Assembly (NCBI GenBank): GCA_018820995.1
Contig: JAHJNE010000659.1
Coordinates: 1 to 32,215 of the forward strand
DNA: 32,215 nt
Source: Gammaproteobacteria bacterium
GTDB lineage: Bacteria; Pseudomonadota; Gammaproteobacteria; Enterobacterales; Alteromonadaceae
Direction: 5' to 3'
Shown: positions 1-9,092 of the stretch, piece by piece
How positions within the stretch are numbered: position 1 is the stretch's first letter
Layout of the letters: every line of letters starts with the position of its first letter
Made by a program: the position numbers and the translations under genes
The notes under the pieces: model-generated
The model's input: only the letters and a program-made list of their open reading frames with translations
The model's database searches: none
Told to the model about the DNA's origin: nothing

Positions 1-103
1 CAGAGCGCGGTCAGATGCAGATGGTAAGCTTTTCATCACAATAAAATCAGCCACAGTTGCTATTGCCCAACGCCGAACTGGCTTAGGCTCAGACCATCGT
101 CAA

Positions 104-1276
104 ATGGTCAGGAACATTGTCTTGTCATACCAACATATTTTTAAAAAGTCTGTCAATTTATACCTCACTCCATGTTTGTTCGTGTTGGCTTGCACCTTAA
201 ATCAGGTCAAGGCTGCGGCGGTCGATCCACAAGCCGCAAAACCATCACACGACGCTACGCCTGCCACGAGCACTCTTTTGCCACGCTATTCCGAGTTGGT
301 AAACGTCGGTACCCAAAAGTTTCATATCCGGCGGATGGGACCCGTTGCAGCACAAGTAAAGGCGCCAGTCGTGGTGTTATTATCCGGTCCGAATAAAAAT
401 TTCCATGCCGACAGCGCCTGGTTTGCATTATTGCAGCCGTTATTGGCGCAAAGCTATAACGTCATCGCCATTGACCGGCTTGGCAATGGTTTTAGCGATG
501 ATGCAGACAATCTGTCTTATCAGCGTTTTAGTCAGGATTTAGTCAGTTTGCTGCCCGCCATCACAGATCAGAATGTGATACTGGTGAGTTTTGCCAGCGC
601 CAATATTAGTGCGCAGTTGTTTTATCAACAGGCTCCCACAGGGCCGGCGGCCAGTCAGGTTAAAGCGATGATCTTGATTGATCCGGATATTCCAACACCA
701 GCAGCATTAGCGCTTTATCAGGGTTATCCGGTGGATTGGTATCAGCAGCACTTGCAACAATTACTACCGGAATTGGCCAAAGGTGTTTGGAATCAACGCA
801 CTTTAGATAAGCTAAAAGCCGAGCGGGCGGAAATTACTGCCCTGCTAAATCCAGAGCATCAGGCACAAATGGATTGGGACTATTTCGATCAGATCAGTCA
901 GCAACGAAAAACGCCCAAACGCCAACAGCAACGCGCTATAGAAATTGCGCACTATGCCAAAGATTTAGATTTATTCGCCGCCCTGCCTGCCATCAGCGAC
1001 ATCCCGGTTACCGTCATAGACAGCGATTTTGAAACGATGGATATCGCCGCAGATCCAAGCCAAGCCGGGCAGCTGCAGTTATGGCAACAACAAGGCAGTG
1101 CCTGGAGCAAACAGTTGGCAAACTCTTCAGGTGGTCAGTATCTGCCACTTGCGAACAGCCACCACCTGGTGATGTTTCAACATCCGGAAAAGATCCTGGC
1201 AGCAGTCGATTGGCTGCGGATCAAAATTTCACAGCCAGCTGCGGGCACCGCCGGCCTAAAAGGTTCACGGCCTTAA
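104..1276 (+). CDS. Secreted alpha/beta-hydrolase-fold protein, possibly with a degenerate active site
   Basis: 390 aa ORF with N-terminal hydrophobic signal-like segment. The fold pattern VVVLLSGP...YNVIAIDRLGNGFSD...IPVTVIDSD...NSHHLVMFQHPEKIL is typical of alpha/beta hydrolases. Confidence 0.75.
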   Translation: MVRNIVLSYQHIFKKSVNLYLTPCLFVLACTLNQVKAAAVDPQAAKPSHDATPATSTLLPRYSELVNVGTQKFHIRRMGPVAAQVKAPVVVLLSGPNKNFHADSAWFALLQPLLAQSYNVIAIDRLGNGFSDDADNLSYQRFSQDLVSLLPAITDQNVILVSFASANISAQLFYQQAPTGPAASQVKAMILIDPDIPTPAALALYQGYPVDWYQQHLQQLLPELAKGVWNQRTLDKLKAERAEITALLNPEHQAQMDWDYFDQISQQRKTPKRQQQRAIEIAHYAKDLDLFAALPAISDIPVTVIDSDFETMDIAADPSQAGQLQLWQQQGSAWSKQLANSSGGQYLPLANSHHLVMFQHPEKILAAVDWLRIKISQPAAGTAGLKGSRP

Positions 1277-2202
1277 ATCAGACTTTCACGCCTGCCATCC
1301 GCTGCACGCAAGCCAAGAATAGCCGCACCACGTTCACCGGATGCGGCGCCAAATTCTGCAGTTTTAAGCGGCGGCACCGAAGCGCCTGCAAACAGATGAC
1401 GCGCAATGGCCGCTGGCAGCGCCTGGTGAATTTCCTCCAGATCGGATAAACCGCCACCGATCACAATCACATCCGGATCATATGCCAATACCTGACTGGC
1501 AAGACATGCCCCTAAGGCGTCCATATAACATTCAAAGGTGTGCTTGGCCGTCATATCGCCGCCACGAAATGCGGTAATCCAATCGTAGGTGGTTAAGCTT
1601 TGTTGGCTAAAATGGCTGTATAGCCGTGCCAGGCCAGTGCCGGAAATATATGTTTCGGCACACCCTTTTAAACCACAACCGCAGTCATACAGTGGCAGCT
1701 GGTATTTTGCCAGCACGCGTCCCGCCACCGATTGATGCCCAAACTCACCCGCCAGCTGTTGCGGCCCCTGATACAACTCACCATCGACACAAAGACCGCC
1801 GCCGGCGCCAGTGCCTAAGATCACGCCAAACACTTTGTTGTAACCACGCCCGGCACCGAGCATCGCTTCTGATAACACAAACAAACGGCAGTCGTTCCCC
1901 AAAGCCACCGGTCGTTGCAGCCGCGCCACAAGATCGGCCGCCACGGTGCGTTGATTTAAACAAGCCACGTTGGAGGAAATAACCAAACCTTGCGGAGCCA
2001 CCACGCCTGGCAAGGCAATCCCGACCGGAGCCCGCTTACCTAGTAATTGATCGGCTTTGTCGATTTGCGCCGAAATTGTCTGCAAAAACTGCGGATAATC
2101 ATCGGTCGGCGTCGGTACCCGCCAGCGCTCAAGCAGCTGAAATTGCTCTGTAAATACAGCAATTTCTATTTTAGTCCCACCGATATCCAAACCGTACACC
2201 AT
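1273..2202 (-). CDS. agaK: ROK family sugar kinase, probably N-acetylgalactosamine kinase
   Basis: ROK motifs DIGGTKIEIAVF, GTGAGGG and CGCGLKGCAETYISG (zinc site). The start overlaps the agaS stop (TGATG). GalNAc specificity is inferred from context. Confidence 0.85.
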   Translation of the reverse strand: MVYGLDIGGTKIEIAVFTEQFQLLERWRVPTPTDDYPQFLQTISAQIDKADQLLGKRAPVGIALPGVVAPQGLVISSNVACLNQRTVAADLVARLQRPVALGNDCRLFVLSEAMLGAGRGYNKVFGVILGTGAGGGLCVDGELYQGPQQLAGEFGHQSVAGRVLAKYQLPLYDCGCGLKGCAETYISGTGLARLYSHFSQQSLTTYDWITAFRGGDMTAKHTFECYMDALGACLASQVLAYDPDVIVIGGGLSDLEEIHQALPAAIARHLFAGASVPPLKTAEFGAASGERGAAILGLRAADGRRESLI

Positions 2203-3428
2203 CAGCGGTTTCCTCTGGCTGCTGTCAAAACTACATCACGGGCAAAGGCTGCTGTTTCAGGCAGAGGATAAATGGTCACCCCTTGCACCACCCGGTTCAC
2301 TTCACCACCAGGGCAAGGGTTATCGGGCGTAACGCCAAGCTGCAATGCTTTGTAAAAAGCTAAAGTCTGGCAGTATACAATATAAGGAAAAGCCGACCAG
2401 ACATCTGTCATGGCAGAGTCGGGCAAAGTCGCCCAGTCAGCAATATCCAGCTCAGTAATGGCTTGCGCCCGACCATTCGCCTGCAATTCTTGTTGTAAAT
2501 CCTGATCATAAAGCCGGCTATAAGCGTCACAGGATTTCAGCAGTACAATGTGGGTTTGCCCATCCACCAGTGATTTAGGGCCGTGGCGAAATCCGAGCGG
2601 ACTTTCGTAATAACTACCGATTTGCCCTGATGTCAGTTCCAGATATTTCAGGGCTGCTTCCTGCGCAATGCCTTTTAAACAACCTGCGCCCAGAAACACG
2701 ATGCGCCGGCAAGGCGTTTGCGCTAACTGCCGAATGGACTGATGCTGTAACAACACTTGTTCGCTCAGCAGCGTGGCCTGCTGGAAAGCCTGCACATCGG
2801 GCGCAAATAATAATAAGGTTGCCAGTAACATCCCGGTGAAACTACTGGTCATTGCGAAGCTGCGATCGTGACAGGCATCCGGCAATAACCACAAGGCGCA
2901 ATTAGCTTTGTCTTTGGCAAACCGCGCCAGCTGGCCGTCGGCATTGCAACTAATCATTAAATGAAAGCTTTGCGCCACCAGCGCGTCGACCACAGCAAGC
3001 GCCGCAACACTTTCCGGGCTATTACCAGAGCGACCAAAACTAACCAATAAGGTTGGGATTTCAGCAGTTAAATATAACTGTGGGTGACTGACTAAATCGG
3101 TGGTACTGATGGCTTCGATCCGTTGTCCAGGCAGCGGTAACTTGTTGATTAAATGTGGTACCACGGTCTGACCGATATAAGCAGATGTCCCAGCGCCGGT
3201 GAAAATAATCCGCAAATTCGGTAAGGCTAGTAGCGGCTGCAGCCAACTGCGCAAGCTCGCTTCAATGGCGGTAAATTCAGTTGCCAATTGTTGCCAGATC
3301 GCTGGCTGTTGCGAAATTTCCTGCGCTGTCCAAGACGCGCCTGCCTGCTGCAATTGTGCTGTGCTAAGACCCAGCATGGTTGAATTTTTATCTGCACACA
3401 CGACCACCGAACCACCTCTTTTTTCCAA
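2202..3428 (-). CDS. agaS: AgaS-type SIS-domain aminosugar-phosphate deaminase/isomerase
   Basis: SIS motifs IIFTGAGTSAYIG, LLVSFGRSGNSPESVAA and GFRHGPKSLVDG, plus the C-terminal NRVVQGVTIYPL, recall E. coli AgaS. The tracked start is TTG; the ATG at 3377 (MLGLSTAQ...) is an alternative. Confidence 0.88.
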   Translation of the reverse strand: MEKRGGSVVVCADKNSTMLGLSTAQLQQAGASWTAQEISQQPAIWQQLATEFTAIEASLRSWLQPLLALPNLRIIFTGAGTSAYIGQTVVPHLINKLPLPGQRIEAISTTDLVSHPQLYLTAEIPTLLVSFGRSGNSPESVAALAVVDALVAQSFHLMISCNADGQLARFAKDKANCALWLLPDACHDRSFAMTSSFTGMLLATLLLFAPDVQAFQQATLLSEQVLLQHQSIRQLAQTPCRRIVFLGAGCLKGIAQEAALKYLELTSGQIGSYYESPLGFRHGPKSLVDGQTHIVLLKSCDAYSRLYDQDLQQELQANGRAQAITELDIADWATLPDSAMTDVWSAFPYIVYCQTLAFYKALQLGVTPDNPCPGGEVNRVVQGVTIYPLPETAAFARDVVLTAARGNR

Positions 3429-3577
3429 AATCGTTACTATCTAACCAGTCATTTCAGTACTGTTGTTTGGCACAGATACTGATACTGCTTCAAATAGACA
3501 TCAGCTTGTGCAACACCAGCCTTAAACAACAACGTATACAGCTGGCATTCCACAACACACCAAAAAATATCAATCTC

Positions 3578-4870
3578 TTAGGCAGCGACGGATAACCCAC
3601 AGGCTGTCGCATAACGAGCGGTCACCTGCCTGATTTTGTGTTGAATCAGCGCTTGTGGCGTTGCCGCCAGATCGCCGTTGAGCACGGCCTCATATTGCAC
3701 CGGCAAAAACTGACTGAGCAGTGGCAATGGGATGGCTTGCGTCGCAAGGTTCTGACAAAGTTTTTCAACTGCAGCGCGGATCAACGGCAGGTTCCAGTAA
3801 TAACGGATGCGATCGCTGTAACTGAATTGGCGCAGCAACGATTGTTGCTCGGCGCTCACTTGATAAAATGCCTGCCAATAATCAGGCTGGCGCTGCATTT
3901 CACGCTCACAAATGGCAATCAGGCAAGATTGTTGTTCAATCGGCAGCAACTGCTCTTCAATTAAACAAAGCGCAAACAGTGCTTCGCGCAAGGCAAAAGT
4001 CAGTTGTGGCCCGACTTTTAAAATCGCAAAATGCTGACGCACCAGTTGCTGATAGGCCTGTGCTGGCTGGTAATCGGTGGAATGGGCTTCATACACCACA
4101 TGTGGCACATCCCGGATAAAACTGGCCAAAGCAGCGGTTTTATCCGCCTGAAAGCGATGCACACTGGTATTGTCAAATTCGACGCCCGGCTGTACCACAA
4201 CCGCAATCACTCGTTGCCATACGGCTTCGGTCAATCCTGCCTCTGCAAAAGCCTGCTGATGGTCAAGCAGCGTTTGTGCGACATGGCCAACCGGCGTCAC
4301 TGCCAGGCTTGCCTCTAAACTTGCCACGCCACCCGGCGCCGGTACTTCCGTGCCAATGACATAACAAAGTTCACTGTGGCCAAACTGTTGCATCGACGTT
4401 TGTTCAGCAACCTGACACAACCGTGCTGCACGTTGTGCGATCAACGTATCGGCTAAAGGCAGCACATCATCGGCACAGGCCATACTGGTATCTAAATGAA
4501 TTTTTTGAAAACCTGCTGCGACATACACTTCGATCAGCTTCTCGGCTTGTGCCATCGCTTGCGCGGCGGGTTGATGTTTCCAGCACACCGGGCCTAAATG
4601 ATCACCACCAAACAGGATCTGCTGTCGACTCAGGCTAATTTCATCAGCTAACTTAAATACAAAATCTATAAAATCAGAAGGTTGCATGCCGGTATAACCG
4701 CCATACTGATTGACCTGATTGGCAGTCGCTTCTATCAGCAGTTTGCTGCCATCTTGCTTTGCCTGCGCCAGCGCTGCCATCAGCACCTGCGGGTGCGCTG
4801 AACAAACCGAATAGATCCCCAAGGGCTGACCCGCTTTGTTCGCGCGGATCAATTCAAGCAAAGCTTTCAT
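3578..4870 (-). CDS. GatZ/KbaZ/AgaZ-like protein (class II tagatose-1,6-bisphosphate aldolase non-catalytic subunit family, or putative tagatose-6-phosphate kinase)
   Basis: 430 aa. Motifs GIYSVCSAHPQVL, LLIEATANQVNQYGGYTGMQPSDF, FGGDHLGPVCW and YVIGTEVPAPGG are characteristic of the family. Shine-Dalgarno AGGAG upstream of the ATG. Confidence 0.88.
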   Translation of the reverse strand: MKALLELIRANKAGQPLGIYSVCSAHPQVLMAALAQAKQDGSKLLIEATANQVNQYGGYTGMQPSDFIDFVFKLADEISLSRQQILFGGDHLGPVCWKHQPAAQAMAQAEKLIEVYVAAGFQKIHLDTSMACADDVLPLADTLIAQRAARLCQVAEQTSMQQFGHSELCYVIGTEVPAPGGVASLEASLAVTPVGHVAQTLLDHQQAFAEAGLTEAVWQRVIAVVVQPGVEFDNTSVHRFQADKTAALASFIRDVPHVVYEAHSTDYQPAQAYQQLVRQHFAILKVGPQLTFALREALFALCLIEEQLLPIEQQSCLIAICEREMQRQPDYWQAFYQVSAEQQSLLRQFSYSDRIRYYWNLPLIRAAVEKLCQNLATQAIPLPLLSQFLPVQYEAVLNGDLAATPQALIQHKIRQVTARYATACGLSVAA

Positions 4871-4880
4871 AACACTCCTG

Positions 4881-5654
4881 TTAACTGATGATTTGCACGT
4901 GCACCCCCATCCGGGTCAATTCTTCGACATACCCGGCCGGGATACCGGCATCTGTCACTAATGTATGGACCTGATTTGCCGCGCAAATCAGATGAAACCC
5001 ACGACGTTCAAACTTCGATGAATCGGTGACCACGATAATTTCCCGTGCCACCTCACACATCAGCCGGTTGAGCGTCGCTTCAGCTTCAAAATGGGTTGAT
5101 AGCCCGGTTTTTAAATCAAAACCGTCCACCCCCAGCACCACTTTGTCGAACTGAAAATGACGCAGTGCCTGTTCGGCCTGAGCACCGTAAAAAGACATTG
5201 ATTTCTTGCGTAACAAACCGCCGGTCAACATCACTTCAACTTTGTCGAAAGTTGCCAATTCAGTGGCGATATTCAGCCCATTGGTCATCACAATCAGATT
5301 TTTGTGCTCTGACAAACAAGCCGCTACTTCTTCCGTCGTCGTACCGGAATCAAGAATAATTCGCTCGTCATCGGCAATCAGCGCCGCCACAGCCCGGCCC
5401 AGTTTTTGTTTTAAATCTGAATGTTTCTGCCGCTTCTCTTTGAGCGACAATTCACGACTTAAATCATCATTCACCATGGCACCGCCGCGTGAACGAACCA
5501 CCAGCCGCTTACTATCGAGCGTCGCGAGATCGCTACGAATAGTCACTTCCGACACGCCAAAACGCTGCGATAAATCGGCCACCGATACTTTGCCCTGCAC
5601 TTGCGTCAACCGGACAATCTCTTGCTGCCGCTCAATCGTATTTAAACTTTCCAC
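4881..5654 (-). CDS. agaR: DeoR-family transcriptional regulator, AgaR-like; proposed GTG start
   Basis: HTH TIERQQEIVRLTQVQGKVSVADLSQRFGVSEVTIRSDLATLDSKRLVVRSRGGA and DeoRC sensor domain (LDSGTTTEEVAACL). The track ORF starts at 5747, but GTG at 5654 has the upstream sequence AGGGAGCAAGG and gives 257 aa, a typical DeoR size. Confidence 0.82.
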   Translation of the reverse strand: MESLNTIERQQEIVRLTQVQGKVSVADLSQRFGVSEVTIRSDLATLDSKRLVVRSRGGAMVNDDLSRELSLKEKRQKHSDLKQKLGRAVAALIADDERIILDSGTTTEEVAACLSEHKNLIVMTNGLNIATELATFDKVEVMLTGGLLRKKSMSFYGAQAEQALRHFQFDKVVLGVDGFDLKTGLSTHFEAEATLNRLMCEVAREIIVVTDSSKFERRGFHLICAANQVHTLVTDAGIPAGYVEELTRMGVHVQIIS

Positions 5655-5710
5655 CCTTGCTCCCTGCCCGCCTGGGGCCAGTTGGTTGTACCTTACCATC
5701 AAAAAATAAA

Positions 5711-5740
5711 CTTTCAATAGCTTTCGTTTTCGATATTTCA
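5711..5740. promoter_or_regulatory. Candidate AgaR/DeoR-type operator with tandem CTTTC elements
   Basis: CTTTCAATAGCTTTCGTTTTCGATATTTCA lies upstream of the proposed agaR start. CTTTC-rich operators are known for AgaR. A second CTTTCAATAG copy is at 5849-5858. Confidence 0.4.
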
Positions 5741-6095
5741 AAAGCATTTCTGCTTAAAAATGTTATGCCATGCAACTTAAAAATCACAAACAAACAGCAA
5801 CTGTATGTTTTTTATGAGATTAAAATTTAAATATGGCAATACTCAAACCTTTCAATAGAAGTTTCAGATCTATTCGATTTAACAAATAGACTAAAAACAT
5901 ATAAACGAAAGGCATAAATAACTTGCGATCATTTTCGAATTAACGATATAACAGTATATCGAAGGTTTTGATTGCTGTAGTTATCGTCAATATGTCATTC
6001 ATTTGCTGTTGTGACTGAGTTTACGCCAACCAAGCGTAACTGCGATATGTGCATTCGGGAATTTCATAACAAAAAATAACAAACCGGAGGGGAGT

Positions 6096-8972
6096 ATGTC
6101 AGTTCGCAATGTTTCGCAGGATCAATCGTCATCACATTCACGCAAACCGCACTATTTTTTACAGCCTGGGTTTTCAAAGAGCAAGCTCGCAACCTTAGTG
6201 CTGCTTGCCTTGGCAGGATTGCCCGCAGGCCAGGCGCTGGCTGAAGAGAGCGCCGCCAGCAAAGAAAAATCCGCCAAGGAAGAAAAAGTCGAAAAAATTG
6301 AAGTCACCGGCATTCGCAGCAGTATTAAAGAATCGTTGTTTATGAAACAAAACGCCACCAGTGTAGTCGATGTGGTGGTCGCCGAAGATATTGGCAAATT
6401 CCCGGATGAAAACCTGGCAGAAGCACTGCAACGGATCGCTGGCGTCACTATTACTCGGAACGGTGGCGAAGGACAGAACGTATTAATCCGCGGTTTGGGG
6501 GATGGTTACAACATCACCACCCTTAATGGACGCAAACTAGCCTCAGAAAACAGTGGCCGAGATTTTAACTATGACACTATCGCTTCGGAGCTGGTGAGCT
6601 CTATCGCAGTCTATAAATCACCCGAAGCACGCTTGCAAGAAGGTGGCATTGGCGCCGTTGTCGATATTCAAACCAGAAAGCCTCTTGATTTAAAAGGCTT
6701 GACGATGGCCGCTTCGGCAAAAGGCGTCTATGAAAATCGAACCGGCGAAACCCAGCCCCACCTGTCATTTCTGGTTGGTGACCTGTTTGACGATGGAAAG
6801 TTGGGGGTATTGCTAACAGGCGCTTATTCCGAGCGGACCTTACGCAATGACACCTATTCTGCCGCTGGTTTTTATGATGAAGCTGAAGGCGTGACCGAAG
6901 CGACAATCCCCGTAGATATGAATAAGGATGGGATCATTGATCAAGCCAATGAACTGTTTCCGTCAAAAGTACCGGCTTACATGTATTACGCCAATGCCCA
7001 GGATGTACGAGAGCGACTGGGCGGCACGCTAAATGTGCAATATCAGCCAAACGACTGGATTGATCTCAGTGCCGATGTTTTGTACTCGCGCTACAACACC
7101 AACGGCAATAGATATCAGATCGGCTTCGTCAACTACGATGAAAGCTGGACACCAGGTACGCCAATATTTGGCGATGCTAAATTTGGGGACGATGGCCGGG
7201 TCATTGCCGTCACCCAAACGGCCAACCCGATGGTGGAATTACTGAACCTGACATCCCCACGGAAAACGGATACCTGGCAATTTGGCACGAATGGTAAATT
7301 TCAATTAACTGATCAGCTGACGTTGGTTGCTGACTATTCACACTCAGAAGCCAAAGATCAAAATGCCGGCGACAATCGTTTTATCGTCGCGCGCGGGTTT
7401 GTCGACTCCATTAGCATCGACTACAGCAAAGATAACAAACTGCCGGATGTGACCATTGCTCCGGGGTTAAATGCTGAGCAAAAGTACGGTGCGCATTATA
7501 GCTATAACAGTGGAACCGGCGTCACAGACAAAGTAGATGACCTCAAACTACTGGCCTCTTACACAGTCGATGATTCCATTATCACCAAAATTGATGCCGG
7601 CATTACCTATGTGCAACAAACCAAATCGCGCAGCGAATTCTCTTCAAAAAACCCAAGTCAGTTTAGCAATGGCGGTTTTTATCTGACGCGGGACAAATAC
7701 GCTTTTGACAATAGCACCGTATTCTCACAGGGCGATTTTTCACTCTTCCGGATCCCGACAGATGTCTTTGTACCCGCAAATTTCGACAATTTCCTCGATG
7801 GTGAAGCTGGCGTGCATCCGAGCCCGTGGCCAAGCTTCGATTACGACAAATTACTGTCTTACTACCGCAGTATCAATGCCGAAGCCGCCGACAAAAGCAT
7901 CGTGCCGCAGCTCAATCAAGCCGGTGCTTTTAATGTGAAAGAAGCAATCAGCACCGCCTTTATCCAAATGAACATAGAAGACACCGTCTTTGAGCTACCA
8001 TACTTTTTAAATATTGGCGTGCGCGCCAGTAAAACCGAAGTCACCAGCAGTGGTTTTTCCTATGATTTAGCCAAAGTGGTGCTGGATGGCAATGGCAAAC
8101 CGACTAACAATGACTGGCGCACAGTGCAACAAATTAGTCATGACGGTTCGTACAGCGAGTTACTGCCAAGCCTTAACTTCAAGCTGACGCTACAGGACGA
8201 TCTATTCTTCCGCTTTTCGGCGGCTGAAGTGATGAGTCGTCCAAGCCTTGATCAGTTAAAACCTTGGGCTGCCCCAAACTTCACCACGTTCAAAGAAGGT
8301 TTGCCACAACTCAGTATTAACTTTCCTGATTTACCGCCAGAAATGGCCAAACAGTATGACGCTACACTGGAATGGTATTTTGCCGACAGCAGTCAGCTGG
8401 CAGCTGGGGTGTTTATCAAAGATATTGAGTCTTTTATCAGCACAGAACGCGGCCCGATAGATCTACATGGAGTGAAATATTATGCCGAATATCCGATCAG
8501 CGGCGAATATGGCGCCAGTATCAAAGGTGTCGAGTTATCCTGGCAACAATCGATGGAAAATTGGTTACCAACGCCGTTTGATGGCATGGGTATCCAATTG
8601 AACTATACCTATGTTGACAGCCAGTTTGACGACCCGGAACTGAAGGATATTTCTTATACTGGGATGTCTAAAAATTCCTATAATGCAGTGGTTTATTATG
8701 AAAAAGATGGCATTCAGGCGCGCCTGGCCTACAACTGGCGCAGCAAGTTTCTGTTGTACCCGGGGGATTGGGGCGGCGATAGCTGGATAGCCGATTATGG
8801 TCAGTTAGACGCCAGTGCCAGCTACGACATTAACGAGCAATTGTCGGTGTATACCGAAGTATCAAATCTCACCAACCAGCGCTATTGGGGTTATGTCAAA
8901 CAGGAAGATCAGGTGAACTTTTTGGAACGCTTTGGCACCCAGTTTGCTGTTGGGATCCGCGGTAATTTCTAA
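6096..8972 (+). CDS. TonB-dependent outer-membrane receptor (TonB_Xanth_Caul-like)
   Basis: Signal peptide, then KIEVTGIRSSIKESLFMKQNATSVVDVVVAEDIGKFPDENLAEALQRIAGVTITRNGGEGQNVLIRGLG (plug) and a C-terminal beta-barrel ending FAVGIRGNF. SD GGAGGGG upstream. Confidence 0.95.
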   Translation: MSVRNVSQDQSSSHSRKPHYFLQPGFSKSKLATLVLLALAGLPAGQALAEESAASKEKSAKEEKVEKIEVTGIRSSIKESLFMKQNATSVVDVVVAEDIGKFPDENLAEALQRIAGVTITRNGGEGQNVLIRGLGDGYNITTLNGRKLASENSGRDFNYDTIASELVSSIAVYKSPEARLQEGGIGAVVDIQTRKPLDLKGLTMAASAKGVYENRTGETQPHLSFLVGDLFDDGKLGVLLTGAYSERTLRNDTYSAAGFYDEAEGVTEATIPVDMNKDGIIDQANELFPSKVPAYMYYANAQDVRERLGGTLNVQYQPNDWIDLSADVLYSRYNTNGNRYQIGFVNYDESWTPGTPIFGDAKFGDDGRVIAVTQTANPMVELLNLTSPRKTDTWQFGTNGKFQLTDQLTLVADYSHSEAKDQNAGDNRFIVARGFVDSISIDYSKDNKLPDVTIAPGLNAEQKYGAHYSYNSGTGVTDKVDDLKLLASYTVDDSIITKIDAGITYVQQTKSRSEFSSKNPSQFSNGGFYLTRDKYAFDNSTVFSQGDFSLFRIPTDVFVPANFDNFLDGEAGVHPSPWPSFDYDKLLSYYRSINAEAADKSIVPQLNQAGAFNVKEAISTAFIQMNIEDTVFELPYFLNIGVRASKTEVTSSGFSYDLAKVVLDGNGKPTNNDWRTVQQISHDGSYSELLPSLNFKLTLQDDLFFRFSAAEVMSRPSLDQLKPWAAPNFTTFKEGLPQLSINFPDLPPEMAKQYDATLEWYFADSSQLAAGVFIKDIESFISTERGPIDLHGVKYYAEYPISGEYGASIKGVELSWQQSMENWLPTPFDGMGIQLNYTYVDSQFDDPELKDISYTGMSKNSYNAVVYYEKDGIQARLAYNWRSKFLLYPGDWGGDSWIADYGQLDASASYDINEQLSVYTEVSNLTNQRYWGYVKQEDQVNFLERFGTQFAVGIRGNF

Positions 8973-9037
8973 TGTTCAGTGCTCATGCCGTTGAGAAGCA
9001 ATAAACGCTTGGTCAACGGTATGCCACCCACTGCATC

Positions 9038-9066
9038 CACCGGCATTGTGTTCAGCACTGCCGGTG
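9038..9066 (+). other. Intergenic hairpin between the TonB-dependent receptor and GH31 genes
   Basis: Perfect 8-bp inverted repeat CACCGGCA (9038-9045) / TGCCGGTG (9059-9066) with a 13-nt loop. Confidence 0.5.
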
Positions 9067-9092
9067 TTTCTAAATTTATAAGAGGTTGTTTC

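Noticed and set aside
1081-1449. 122 aa plus-strand ORF bridging the hydrolase and agaK
   Set aside because: Out of frame with the hydrolase and antisense to agaK; translation is unpatterned.
5206-5709. 167 aa plus-strand ORF
   Set aside because: Antisense to the clearly coding agaR; low-complexity Ser/Arg-rich translation with no family-like pattern and no supporting SD.
6001-6060. Possible CRP site (TGTGACTGAGTTTACGCC) upstream of the TBDR
   Set aside because: Only the left half TGTGA matches; the right half-site is absent.
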